DNA of 41,329 nucleotides, from contig NZ_JAHHIT010000088.1 in the NCBI RefSeq assembly GCF_024539675.1, forward strand, positions 1 through 41,329. The letters are read 5' to 3'. This document shows positions 16,056 through 25,100 of this stretch, one piece after another. The stretch comes from Streptomyces hilarionis. Its GTDB lineage: Bacteria; Actinomycetota; Actinomycetes; Streptomycetales; Streptomycetaceae. The translations under genes were made by a program, and so were the position numbers. Position 1 is the stretch's first letter; each line of letters begins with the position of its first letter. A model generated the notes under the pieces. The model saw nothing but the letters and a program-made list of their open reading frames with translations, was not told the origin of the DNA and did not search any database.

Positions 16056-17285
16056 ATGAGCTACGGCACGGCTGACTCCTTTCGCCCCGTCACCCTCGAC
16101 GACGTGCGCGGCGCCCGGAAGATGCTCGCGGGCGTGGCGCGGGCGACCGCGATGGAGGGCAGCAGGCACCTGACCCAGCTGGTGGGGGCGCCGGTCCATT
16201 TCAAGTGCGAGAACCTCCAGCGGACGGGGTCGTTCAAGCTGCGCGGGGCGTATGTGCGCATCGCCGGGCTGCTGCCGGAGGAGCGGGCGGCCGGGGTGGT
16301 CGCGGCGAGCGCGGGCAATCACGCGCAGGGCGTGGCGCTGGCGTCGTCGCTGCTGGGAGTGCATTCCACGGTGTTCATGCCGAAGGGCGCGCCGCTGCCG
16401 AAGATCAGCGCCACCCGGGAGTACGGCGCCGAGGTGCGCCTGCACGGCCAGGTGGTCGACGAGACGCTGGCCGCGGCGCAGGAGTACGCGGCCGAGACGG
16501 GTGCGGTGTTCATCCACCCCTTCGACCATCCCGACGTCATCGCGGGGCAGGGCACGGTCGGCCTGGAGATCCTGGAGCAGTGCCCGCAGGTGCGGACGAT
16601 CGTCGTCGGGATCGGCGGCGGCGGTCTGGCGGCGGGCATCGCGGTCGCGGTGAAGGCGCTGCGGCCGGATGTGCGGATCGTGGGCGTGCAGGCGGCGGGA
16701 GCGGCGGCCTACCCGCCCTCGCTGGCGGCCGGGAGGCCGGTGGCGCTGGGCGGTCCGGCGACGATGGCCGACGGCATCAAGGTGGGCCGCCCGGGGGACG
16801 TGCCGTTCGCCCTCGTCCGCGAACTGGTGGACGAGGTCCGCACGGTCACGGAGGACGAGCTGGCCGCGGCGCTGCTGCTGTGCCTGGAGCGGGCCAAGCT
16901 GGTCGTCGAGCCGGCCGGGGCGAGCCCGGTGGCCGCGCTGCTCGGCGCGCCGGACGCCTTCGAGGGCCCGGTCGTCGCGGTGCTGTCCGGGGGCAACGTC
17001 GACCCGGTGCTGATGGAGCGCGTGCTGCGGCACGGCATGGCCGCGCAGGGCCGTTACCTGGCCGTGCGGCTGCGGCTGACGGACCGGCCGGGCGCGCTCG
17101 CCTCCCTCCTGGGGACGCTGTCCGCGGTGGACGCCAACGTCCTGGACGTCAGTCATCTGCGGACCGACCCCCGGCTCGGGCTGACGGAGGCCGAGGTCGA
17201 ACTGCACCTGGAGACGAAGGGCCCGGCGCACTGCGGCGAGGTCGGCCGGGCGCTGCACGACGCCGGGTACACCGTCATCGACTGA
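16056..17285 (+). CDS. ilvA: Threonine ammonia-lyase with ACT-like C-terminal domain
   Basis: A 409-residue PLP enzyme that converts L-threonine to 2-oxobutyrate and ammonia, the first step to isoleucine or of threonine catabolism. The Schiff-base Lys is in TGSFKLRGAY (about residue 58). The substrate loop is ASAGNHAQGVA, and the glycine loop that binds PLP phosphate is GIGGGGLAAG (about 185-194). The C-terminal 75 residues form a single ACT-like domain (RLTDRPGALASLLGTL), shorter than the two regulatory domains of E. coli IlvA. This form is common in actinobacteria and is sometimes annotated as catabolic. The ATG at 16056 has no obvious Shine-Dalgarno sequence. Confidence 0.92.
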   Translation: MSYGTADSFRPVTLDDVRGARKMLAGVARATAMEGSRHLTQLVGAPVHFKCENLQRTGSFKLRGAYVRIAGLLPEERAAGVVAASAGNHAQGVALASSLLGVHSTVFMPKGAPLPKISATREYGAEVRLHGQVVDETLAAAQEYAAETGAVFIHPFDHPDVIAGQGTVGLEILEQCPQVRTIVVGIGGGGLAAGIAVAVKALRPDVRIVGVQAAGAAAYPPSLAAGRPVALGGPATMADGIKVGRPGDVPFALVRELVDEVRTVTEDELAAALLLCLERAKLVVEPAGASPVAALLGAPDAFEGPVVAVLSGGNVDPVLMERVLRHGMAAQGRYLAVRLRLTDRPGALASLLGTLSAVDANVLDVSHLRTDPRLGLTEAEVELHLETKGPAHCGEVGRALHDAGYTVID

Positions 17286-17416
17286 GCCGCTCCCCTCACC
17301 CCGCCCACGGCCGGGCCCGGGCCGCCGGCTCCGGGCCTTCGGCCTCGACGCCGGGCCTCCGGTTCCGGCTCCCGTCCGGGCCGGAAACCTTCCGATCACT
17401 CGTTCGGGTAAGTCCA

Positions 17417-17445
17417 TTGTGAGACGCGATACATCGCGTTATGGT
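17417..17445 (+). promoter_or_regulatory. drrAB promoter with inverted-repeat operator in its spacer
   Basis: A good -35 (TTGTGA, 17417-17422) and -10 (TATGGT, 17440-17445) are separated by exactly 17 bases. A perfect inverted repeat, acgcgat-ac-atcgcgt (17424-17439), occupies 16 of those 17 bases. A bound repressor would cover both promoter elements. The promoter lies about 95 bases before the DrrA-like start at 17540. The regulator is not identified; PadR, TetR and MarR proteins commonly control such exporters. Confidence 0.6.
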
Positions 17446-17539
17446 GTGTCGCGAGCCGCCGCCGCGATTTCGCCATGGGGCGGAACGAAAAGTGCAAACC
17501 TAGGCTTTCCGAAGAATCCCCGACGACGTGGAGACTCAT

Positions 17540-18535
17540 ATGCCAGGCGCCATCTATGCCGAAGGCCTGGTGAAGACCTTCGGTGACGTAAAGGCTCTGG
17601 ACGGCGTCGACCTCGACGTGCCGCAGGGCACGGTCCTGGGCCTGCTCGGGCCCAACGGCGCGGGCAAGACCACCGCTGTCCGCTGTCTGACCACCTTGCT
17701 GCGCCCCGACCGGGGCCGGGCGGTGGTCGCCGGCTTCGACGTGCTCAGGCAACCCGACGACGTACGCCGCTCGATCGGCCTGTCCGGCCAGTTCGCCGCG
17801 GTCGACGAGTACCTCACCGGCCGCGAGAACCTTCAGATGGTCGGCCGGCTCTACCAGATGAGAGCCGGTGCGGCGAAGGCGCGGGCCGCCGAGCTGCTCG
17901 ACCGGTTCGATCTCGCGGACGCCGCCGACCGCACCGCCAAGACCTACTCCGGAGGCATGCGCCGCCGCCTCGACCTGGCCGCCGCGCTGGTGGTCTCGCC
18001 GCCCGTGATGTTCATGGACGAGCCGACGACCGGCCTCGACCCGCGCAACCGCCAACTGCTGTGGGAGGTGATCAAGCAACTGGTCTCCGACGGCACGACC
18101 CTGCTGCTGACCACGCAGTACCTCGAGGAGGCCGACCATCTGGCGCACGACATCGCGGTCGTCGACCACGGCCGGGTCATCGCCCGCGGCACCTCCGACG
18201 AGCTCAAGGCCCGCACCGGCGGCGAGCGCGTGGAGGTCGTGGTGCACGAACGCGACCACATCACGACGGCACAGGAGGTGCTCTCCGGCTTCGGCAAGGG
18301 CGAGACCACCGTCGAACAGCACACCCGCAAACTCACCGTGCCGGTGACCGGCGGCGCGAAGCTGCTCGCCGAGGTCATCCGCGAGCTCGACGCCCGCGGC
18401 ATCGAGATCGACGACATCGGCCTGCGCCGCCCCACCCTCGACGACGTCTTCCTGTCCCTGACCGGACACGTTGCCGAGGCGAAGGCGGAGGAGAGCGAAA
18501 CCCGGGGACAGGGCAAGAAGGAGACCGTCGGATGA
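17540..18535 (+). CDS. DrrA-type ABC exporter ATP-binding protein
   Basis: A 331-residue ATPase of the daunorubicin-resistance DrrA family. It energises an ABC-2 exporter for drugs, lipids or other hydrophobic molecules. Walker A is GPNGAGKTT (about residues 38-46), the signature is YSGGMRRRLDLA, Walker B is VMFMDEPTTGLD, and the switch His region is replaced by TTQYLEEADHL as in the family. The C-terminal 90 residues (GERVEVVVHERD, RRPTLDDVFLSLTG) are the DrrA-specific extension. The ATG at 17540 is preceded by GGAG (17530-17533). The in-frame GTG at 17528 overlaps that site and is less likely. The stop overlaps the permease ATG by four bases (ATGA). Confidence 0.93.
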   Translation: MPGAIYAEGLVKTFGDVKALDGVDLDVPQGTVLGLLGPNGAGKTTAVRCLTTLLRPDRGRAVVAGFDVLRQPDDVRRSIGLSGQFAAVDEYLTGRENLQMVGRLYQMRAGAAKARAAELLDRFDLADAADRTAKTYSGGMRRRLDLAAALVVSPPVMFMDEPTTGLDPRNRQLLWEVIKQLVSDGTTLLLTTQYLEEADHLAHDIAVVDHGRVIARGTSDELKARTGGERVEVVVHERDHITTAQEVLSGFGKGETTVEQHTRKLTVPVTGGAKLLAEVIRELDARGIEIDDIGLRRPTLDDVFLSLTGHVAEAKAEESETRGQGKKETVG

Positions 18536-19338
18536 GCGCCGTGAACGATTCCCTGGTCATCGCCCGAAGGAATCTGATCAGGATGAGCCGGATCCCGGAG
18601 ATGATCATTTTCGGGCTGATCCAGCCGATCATGTTCGTGGTGCTGTTCACGTACGTCTTCGGCGGCTCGATGAACGTCGGGGGCTCGACCGATCCCGACG
18701 TGTACAAGAACTTCCTGATGGCGGGCATCTTCGCGCAGACGGTCACCTTCGCGACCGCCGGAGCCGGCGCGGGCATCGCCGACGACATGCACAAGGGCCT
18801 GATCGACCGCTTCCGCTCGCTGCCCATGGCACGCGGCGCGGTCCTGACCGGCCGGACCATCGCCGACCTCGCCCAGACCGCTCTGACCCTGCTCGTCCTG
18901 GCCGTCGTCGCGCTGCTGGTGGGCTGGCGCCCCGGCTTCGCGGAGCCCACCAACTTCGGCAGGATCCTGGCCGGCTTCGGGCTGCTGCTGCTCCTCGGCT
19001 ACGCCTTCACCTGGATCGGCGCCCTCATCGGCCTGACGGTCCGCACCCCCGAGGCGGCCACCTCCGGAGGTCTGATCTGGCTCTTCCCGGTCACCTTCAT
19101 CTCCAACGCGTTCGTGGACTCCTCGCAGATGGCGTCCTGGCTGCAACCGGTCGCCGAGTGGAACCCGTTCAGCGCCACCGTCCAGGCGTGCCGCAAGCTC
19201 TTCGGCGACCCCGGGGTCTCACCGTCCGACGCGTGGCCGATGGCCCATCCCGTCTGGGCCTCGCTCATCTACTCGGTGGTGATCATCGCGATCTTCCGCA
19301 CGCTCGCGGTGCGCAAGTACCGCTCGGCGACGGCGTGA
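18532..19338 (+). CDS. DrrB-type ABC-2 exporter permease
   Basis: A 268-residue integral membrane protein with about six helices (about residues 25-45, 60-80, 115-140, 145-170, 178-198, 238-258). Typical DrrB segments are ARRNLIRMSRIPEM, the amphipathic DRFRSLPMARGAVLTGR and the exit-proximal FVDSSQMASWLQPVAEWNPF. It pairs with the ATPase encoded just upstream; the genes overlap by four bases and are translationally coupled. The substrate is unknown. The transporter could export a metabolite of the cluster on the right, but it lies 7 kb away beyond housekeeping genes. Confidence 0.93.
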   Translation: MSAVNDSLVIARRNLIRMSRIPEMIIFGLIQPIMFVVLFTYVFGGSMNVGGSTDPDVYKNFLMAGIFAQTVTFATAGAGAGIADDMHKGLIDRFRSLPMARGAVLTGRTIADLAQTALTLLVLAVVALLVGWRPGFAEPTNFGRILAGFGLLLLLGYAFTWIGALIGLTVRTPEAATSGGLIWLFPVTFISNAFVDSSQMASWLQPVAEWNPFSATVQACRKLFGDPGVSPSDAWPMAHPVWASLIYSVVIIAIFRTLAVRKYRSATA

Positions 19339-19418
19339 GGGGGTGCTCCCTCCGAGTCGGCGATGCGGTGACGCGGCGCGGGCGGGCGGGAGCGGGGGCC
19401 GGGAGCGGGGCCCCGGCG

Positions 19419-19459
19419 CGACGAAACCCCCGGCGGCACGAGGCGCCGGGGGCTCGTCG
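19419..19459. terminator. Bidirectional hairpin terminator between drrB-like gene and greA
   Basis: An inner 9-bp stem, cccccggcg (19427-19435) with cgccggggg (19444-19452), is extended by an outer 6-bp stem, cgacga (19419-19424) with tcgtcg (19454-19459), across a small internal loop. It sits in the 184-base convergent gap. Confidence 0.75.
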
Positions 19460-19522
19460 GAAGGCCCGCGAAGGGACCGGAAAGAGACCGGAAGGGGAAA
19501 AGGTCCGGGAGGACGCGCCGGC

Positions 19523-20023
19523 TCAGCCGTCGTAGGGCACGGCCTTGAGGATGCGCACGGAGGCCTTCTTGCCGTTCGGCAGCTCGTACTCCGCGTCCTC
19601 GCCGACCTTGTGACCGATCACGCCGGTGCCCAGCGGGGACTGCGGCGAGTAGGTCTCGATGTCGGAGCTCGCGTACTCGCGCGAGGCGAGCAGGAAGGTC
19701 ATGGTGTCGTCCTCGTCGCCGTCGAAGGCGATCGTCACGACCATGCCGGGCGCCACCGCACCGTCCGCGGAGGCCGGAGCCTCGCCGACCTTGGCGTTCT
19801 CGAGAAGCTGGGTCAGCTGGCGCACACGGAGCTCCTGCTTGCCCTGCTCCTCCTTGGCCGCGTGGTACCCACCGTTCTCGCGCAGGTCCCCCTCCTCGCG
19901 CGCCGCGGCGATCTTCTGGGCGATCTCCGTGCGCGCAGGACCAGTAAGGTACTCAAGCTCGACCTTGAGCTTGTTGTACGCCTCCTGGGTCAGCCAGGTG
20001 ACGGACTCGCTGGTCTGGGTCAC
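19523..20023 (-). CDS. greA: Transcription elongation factor GreA
   Basis: A 166-residue Gre factor that enters the RNA polymerase secondary channel and promotes cleavage of backtracked transcripts. The N-terminal coiled coil (about residues 8-80) carries the tip acidic motif in EEGDLRENGGYHAAKEEQ, with both the conserved Asp and Glu present. The C-terminal FKBP-like domain (about 90-166) contains YSPQSPLGTGVIGHKVGE. The tip reads RENGGYHAAK where the E. coli protein has SENAEYDAAK; this variation is normal for actinobacteria. I chose GTG 20023 because GAGGAG lies six bases upstream of it; an ATG ten codons earlier is less likely. It is monocistronic by context. Confidence 0.95.
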   Translation of the reverse strand: MTQTSESVTWLTQEAYNKLKVELEYLTGPARTEIAQKIAAAREEGDLRENGGYHAAKEEQGKQELRVRQLTQLLENAKVGEAPASADGAVAPGMVVTIAFDGDEDDTMTFLLASREYASSDIETYSPQSPLGTGVIGHKVGEDAEYELPNGKKASVRILKAVPYDG

Positions 20024-20214
20024 AGGTGCTCCTCGTCGGTACTGGGAAGTCAAAGCATCGCCCTACCCACAAGCATGTTCCTCAGGTGATGGGCGAAACC
20101 ACGAGCCTAACAATTCAGTGGCCGTAGGGGGAGGACATAAGCCACCAGAATTACGTCGGCGCAGGTCAGCGTGCACGTTTTGCGGAGGAATCCGGCCCTG
20201 TGGGCGACCCGGGG

Positions 20215-20616
20215 TCAGTCCGCGTGGCAGCCGAGCAGCTCGGCCGTCGTGCCCTTCGCCGTCGTGCGCAGCGTGACCACCTTGTCGATGCGCGAGTCCG
20301 CGCCGGAGAAGCGGAAGTCCGCCCGGCCCACCTCGGCGCCCTCGGCGGACTGCGAGCGCACCGTGCAGTAACCGCTCGTGCCGGAGTCCTTGCGGACCTC
20401 CAGATGGACTTCCACGGCGTCGTCCGAGGTCGCCTTGAACGCGATCACCTCGGCGCTGATCTTGTTCTGGCCGACGTAGTGGTAGGCGAAGTAGCCCATC
20501 AGGGCCAGGAGCAGCGCGCCCAGGACGGCGCCGGCGATCTTGAGCTTGTGGTCGGCGCGCTCGTCCGAGGAACGGCCGTAGCGGCCCTCGGGCAGGCGCG
20601 TGCTCGCCGTGCTCAT
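20215..20616 (-). CDS. DUF4307 membrane protein
   Basis: A 133-residue protein of the actinobacterial DUF4307 family. A basic cytoplasmic N-terminus (about residues 1-28) is followed by one membrane helix (about 30-52). The extracytoplasmic domain carries two Cys (GYCTVRSQ and LLGCHAD) that could form a disulfide. The function is unknown. The family is conserved next to greA and mca in actinobacteria, as here. I chose ATG 20616, preceded by GAGAGGA. It is divergent from mca, with about 100 bases shared for both promoters. Confidence 0.85.
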   Translation of the reverse strand: MSTASTRLPEGRYGRSSDERADHKLKIAGAVLGALLLALMGYFAYHYVGQNKISAEVIAFKATSDDAVEVHLEVRKDSGTSGYCTVRSQSAEGAEVGRADFRFSGADSRIDKVVTLRTTAKGTTAELLGCHAD

Positions 20617-20659
20617 GATCGTCCTCTCGGCGCGGAATTTTTCGTCCCCCGGTTCGGTC

Positions 20660-20689
20660 ACTATAGAAGCCTGCGATCGCGCCGGGTCA
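20660..20689 (-). promoter_or_regulatory. Candidate promoter for the DUF4307 gene
   Basis: On the minus strand a -10 hexamer TATAGT (20660-20665) lies 18 bases from a TGACCC -35-like element. It is about 45 bases upstream of the DUF4307 ATG. The same AT-rich step reads TATAGA on the plus strand and could also serve mca. The call is by eye. Confidence 0.35.
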
Positions 20690-20720
20690 CTCCGGGCGCC
20701 GACTGACCGAGGATTGAGTC

Positions 20721-21602
20721 TTGACTGACCAGCTGCGACTGATGGCCGTCCACGCCCACCCCGACGACGAGTCGAGCAAGGGCGCGGCCACCATGGCGAA
20801 GTACGTATCCGAGGGGGTGGACGTGCTGGTCGTGACCTGCACGGGCGGGGAGCGCGGCTCCATCCTCAATCCCAAGCTTCAGGGCGACACGTACATCGAG
20901 GAGCACATCCACGAGGTGCGCAAGAAGGAGATGGACGAGGCCAGGGAGATCCTCGGCGTCAAGCAGGAATGGCTCGGCTTCGTCGACTCCGGGCTGCCCG
21001 AGGGCGACCCGCTGCCGCCGCTGCCCGAGGGCTGCTTCGCCCTGGAGGACGTCGACGTGGCGGCCGGCGAGCTGGTGAAGCAGATCCGCTCCTTCCGTCC
21101 CCAGGTGATCACCACCTACGACGAGAACGGCGGCTACCCGCACCCCGACCACATCATGACCCACAAGATCTCGATGGTGGCCTTCGAGGGCGCGGACGAC
21201 ACCGAGAAGTACCCCGAGGCAGAGTTCGGGCCCGCGTACCGTCCGGTGAAGCTGTACTACAACCAGGGCTTCAACCGTCCCCGCACCGAGGCGCTGCACA
21301 ACGCGCTGCTCGAGCGCGGCATGGAGTCGCCCTACGGCGAGTGGCTCAAGCGCTGGGCGGAGTTCGGACAGCGCGAGCGCACGCTCACCACGCACATCCC
21401 GTGCGCCGACTTCTTCGAGATCCGCGACAAGGCGTTGATCGCCCACGCCACGCAGATCGACCCCGACGGCGGCTGGTTCCGCGTTCCGATGGACGTCCAG
21501 CGGGAGGTCTGGCCGACGGAGGAGTACGAGCTCGCGAAGTCCCGCGTCGACACCTCCCTCCCCGAGGACGACCTCTTTGCGGGCATCCGCGACAATGCCT
21601 GA
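20721..21602 (+). CDS. mca: Mycothiol S-conjugate amidase
   Basis: A 293-residue zinc amidase of the LmbE/MshB family. It cleaves mycothiol conjugates of electrophiles to a mercapturic acid and GlcN-inositol, detoxifying drugs and alkylating agents in the cytoplasm. Zinc ligands are in AVHAHPDDESSKG (about residues 10-22) and YPHPDHIMTH (about 139-148). The CTGGERGS block and the length favour Mca over MshB, and the KYPEAEFGPAYRPVKLYYNQGF segment is Mca-like. It starts with TTG 20721, with GAGG at 20709-20712. Mycothiol is restricted to actinobacteria, which supports the host assignment. It is followed one base later by a small membrane-protein gene. Confidence 0.93.
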   Translation: MTDQLRLMAVHAHPDDESSKGAATMAKYVSEGVDVLVVTCTGGERGSILNPKLQGDTYIEEHIHEVRKKEMDEAREILGVKQEWLGFVDSGLPEGDPLPPLPEGCFALEDVDVAAGELVKQIRSFRPQVITTYDENGGYPHPDHIMTHKISMVAFEGADDTEKYPEAEFGPAYRPVKLYYNQGFNRPRTEALHNALLERGMESPYGEWLKRWAEFGQRERTLTTHIPCADFFEIRDKALIAHATQIDPDGGWFRVPMDVQREVWPTEEYELAKSRVDTSLPEDDLFAGIRDNA

Positions 21603-21603
21603 C

Positions 21604-21894
21604 ATGAGCGCAAGCGTGAGCCTGGCAATGACGCACCTCGTCCCCCTCGCCAAGGAGGTCGACGAGAACAAGGTCACCCCCGGCGTCCTCGGCTTCATCG
21701 TCTTCGCGGCGATGGCGGTGGCGGTGTGGGGCCTGATGAGGTCCATGAGCAAGCACATGGGCAAGGTCGACTTCAAGGAGCCGGCGGACCCGGAGAGCGC
21801 CTCCGACGGCACGACGGCGAACGCCTCCGCGGCCGCCGCGCCGGGCACGAAGGCCGGCGGCAGGACGACGGACAGGCCCACCTCGGCCGGCTGA
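21604..21894 (+). CDS. Small membrane protein downstream of mca
   Basis: A 96-residue protein. A short N-terminal segment precedes one membrane helix (about residues 27-45: VLGFIVFAAMAVAVWGLM). A basic stretch (RSMSKHMGKVDF) and a low-complexity Ala/Gly/Thr tail follow. The function is unknown. Its ATG lies one base after the mca stop, so it is translated from the same message. The arrangement mca-small membrane protein is common in streptomycetes. Confidence 0.8.
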   Translation: MSASVSLAMTHLVPLAKEVDENKVTPGVLGFIVFAAMAVAVWGLMRSMSKHMGKVDFKEPADPESASDGTTANASAAAAPGTKAGGRTTDRPTSAG

Positions 21895-21931
21895 GCACCC
21901 GCCGCCGGCGACCGACGCCGGCGGCCGGTGC
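21895..21931. terminator. Strong hairpin terminator after the mca operon
   Basis: A 16-base arm (21895-21910) pairs with 21916-21931 at 15 of 16 positions (one C-C mismatch), with a 5-base loop. It begins directly after the stop codon of the small membrane protein. Confidence 0.8.
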
Positions 21932-22022
21932 GCGCGACGAGCCGACGAGCGGCGCGCGCGGGGGCGGGGGCAGGGGTACCGGCACCCGCCCCGACCCGCC
22001 GACGTCGCGCCGCACCCTCGCT

Positions 22023-22070
22023 CACGCCACGTCGATGTCACGTCACGTCGGCGTCACGCCACGTCGACGC
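22023..22070. repeat. Three 16-bp tandem repeats
   Basis: Units at 22023-22038, 22039-22054 and 22055-22070 share the pattern cacgYcacgtcgRYgY, differing at only a few positions. They lie in the convergent 263-base gap between the mca operon and the STAND gene. They are too few and too short-spaced for CRISPR. Another short hairpin, acccgc/gcgggt (22142-22158), touches the STAND stop and may be its terminator. Confidence 0.65.
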
Positions 22071-22157
22071 CGGGTCACGCCGCCGCCGGGCGTGCCCGCT
22101 GCCCGGAGCCCCGCACGGCGGCCGACGCCCGCCCGGGCCGTACCCGCGCGGTGCGGG

Positions 22158-25100
22158 TCAGTTCGGGGGCGGGTCCACTGCCACGCCCATCACCTCGCGG
22201 GCGGCTCTGCCCGGGACCAGACCGAGGCGCCAGGCCTGCCAGCCCGACTCCAGGCGCACCCCTCGCTCCAGCAGCAGGCCGTAGGCCTCCAGGCACTCGG
22301 TGAGTCCGGTGTCGCGCAACGGGTGGTCCGCCCGGGCCAGCACGGCCAGCTCCTCCTGCGCCACCGCCGTCCCGACCTCCACGCCGCCCGGCGCCGCGTA
22401 CGGGAGCAGGGTGCAGCGCAGGAAGCGCGCCCAGTCCTCGCCGCGCCGGTCGCCGTAGGACGCGAACAGCGCCGCCGCCTCCTCGCACAGGGCCAGCGCG
22501 GCCTGGGCCCGCGCGTTGCCCGCGTCGACGATCGCGAGCTCCAGGCAGGTCCAGGCCTCGCCGTGGGCGACCCCGATGCGCTGGAAGTCGGCGCGGGCGT
22601 CCACCAGGAGCTGACGGGCGAACCCGGAGTTGCGCAGTGAGCCGGTCTGGGCGGCGCGCTGGTCGCGGGTGACCCGGGCCGAGTGGTGGCGGGCGCAGGC
22701 CAGACCGTAGACGTCCCGCATCCGGGAGAACAGGGAGCGGGAACGTTCCAGCTCGCGCACGGCGTGGTCCAGGTCGCCGGTCTCCTCCAGGGCCAGGCCC
22801 AGGTAGTAGACCGTCCACGCCTCGCCGCGCGCGTCCTCGTTGTCCCGGTGGCGGGCCGCCGCCCGGCGCAGGTCCTCCGCGGCCGGGCCGGGATCGCCGG
22901 CGATCAGCCGGGCCCGGGCGAGCTGGGTGCCGGCCCAGGCCTCGCCCCGGGCGTCGCGGGTGCGGCCGTACAGGTCGAGGGCCCGGCGCAGGTCGCCCTG
23001 CGCCCGCTCGACGTCGCCGCGCCGCAGGTGCAGCTGCCCCAGCTGGAAGTGCGCCCAGGCCTCGCCGTGCACGGAGCCGCCCTCACGGTGCAGGACCAGG
23101 GAGCGGGTGAGGAGGTCCAGGGCCTCGGCCAGATGCGCCCGGTCGCGTTCCACCGCCGCCAGGGCGTGCATCGTCCAGGCGCGGTCGGTGGCCAGCTCGG
23201 GCGCGGCCTGAAGCTCCATCGCCTCCCGCAGCTTCGCCGCCGCCTCGGTGAGCTGGCCCTGATGGTGCAGGGTGATGCCCAGCGAGCACAGGGCGCGTGC
23301 CGCGCCCGCGTCGTGATGGGCCTGGAGGTAGAGGTCGACGACCGAGCTCAGGGTCGTGCGGGCCTTGTCCAGCTCGCCCAGCTGACGCGCCGCGATGCCG
23401 GTGCGCCACTGCACCGAGCGCACCAGCAGGTCCTGGCCGACCGACTGGGCCAGTTCGCTGATCTCGCCGAGCCGGTACAGGTCTCCGCGCAGCAGGCAGT
23501 AGTCGCACAGATCGCCCAGCAGGCTCATCACGGCGTTCTGGTCGACGCCCTCGGCGTGCCGCAGCGTCGCCGTGATGAAGCTCGACTCGTCGTCCAGCCA
23601 GCGCAGCGCCTCGTCGAGGGAGGTGAAGCCGTGCGGGGTGAACCGGTCCGAGCGGGTCGACATGTTCCCGTCGACCAGCCGCAGCACCGAGTCGGCGAGC
23701 TCGGCGTAGCTGACGATCAGGCGTTCCTGCGCCGCCGCTCGCTCGCTCTGCGGCTCCTCGTCCTGGAGCCGGGCCTGGGCGAAGGCGCGGACCAGGTCGT
23801 GCAGGCGGTAGCGGTCGCCGCGGACGTGGTCGACGAGTCCGGCGTCGGCGAGGGCGGTGAGATGGCGGGCCGCCTCCGCGCGGTCGGTGGCGAGCAGCGC
23901 GGCGGCCGCCGCCGCGCCGAGGGAGGCCCGTCCGGCCAGCGCGAGCCGGCGCAGGAGGGTGCGGGCCGCGTCCGGCTGGTCGGTGTAGCGCAGCCACAGC
24001 GCCCGCTCCACGGGCTGCACCGGGCCGTACGCGCCGAGGTCCGCCGCCAGCGCCCGCGGCGAGCGCGGGCCGAGGGAGGAGCCCGCCACGCGCAGCGCCA
24101 GCGGCAGCCCGCCGCACAGCCGGGTGATCCGGTCGGCGGACTCGGCGTCGTAGGGCCCGGATAGGTCCTGCGCTGCCGCGGCCAGCAGTTCCTCCGCGCC
24201 CGCGGCGTCCAGGGGCCGCACGGCGAGCTCGTGCACCCAGGGGGACAGCTCGGGGGGCAGCGCGAGCGGGGAGCGGGCGGTCACCAGGACCAGGCTCTCG
24301 GAGCGCTCGGGGACGAGCGCGCGGACCTGCTCGGGGTCCGAGGCGTCGTCGAGGACGATCGTGACCGGCAGCCCGGTCAGATGCTGGTGGTACAGCTCGC
24401 CGAGCCGCTTGACCTGCTGTTCCGCCGAGGAGCGCTCGCGGAAGAGGAGCTGCTCGCGGGGTGCGCCGAGACGGTTCAGCAGATGCAGCAGGGCGTCCCG
24501 GGTGGGCAGCCGCCGCTCCCGCGCGCCGTCTCCGCGCAGGTCCACCACGCACGCGCCGCGGAACTGGTCGCGCAGATCGTGCGCGGCGCGTACCGCGAGC
24601 GTGGTGCGGCCGCTGCCGGGGTCGCCGTGCAGCACGACCACGGTGGGCCGGGTGCCGGTGCCGGCCCGTGAGGCCTGCACCCACTGCCGGATCTGCGCGA
24701 GTTCCGTCCTGCGTCCGGCGAACGGGCCCGCGAGCTCGGGCAGTTGGGCGAACGACTGCTCCAGCACGGTCCGCCCGCGGGCCGCCGCGCTCTTGTCGGT
24801 GCCGCGCAGCCGCGGCCCGGGGAGCTTCTTCGAGCCGGTCGTCGCCCGCAGCACCCGCTGCTGGTCCAGGAAGGGCCGGATGCCGCGCACCTCCAGCGCC
24901 GTGAGCCACTGCAACCGCAACTGTTCGGCGCCGCCGGGCTGTCCCGCCTCGCCGGCCCGGTGGTGGGCGGCCGGCAGATGCGTGCCGGCCACCTTGACGA
25001 CGGTCGCGGCGGCCCCGACGACCCCGACGGTCACCCCCGCGCCCAGAGCCGCGCCCGCCCCGGTGCCGAGCGCGAGGTCCGCGACCGTGGCCGTCACGGC

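Noticed and set aside
17528..17539. GTG 17528 as start of the DrrA-like gene
   Set aside because: The GGAG at 17530-17533 would lie inside that coding start, and it is well spaced for ATG 17540.
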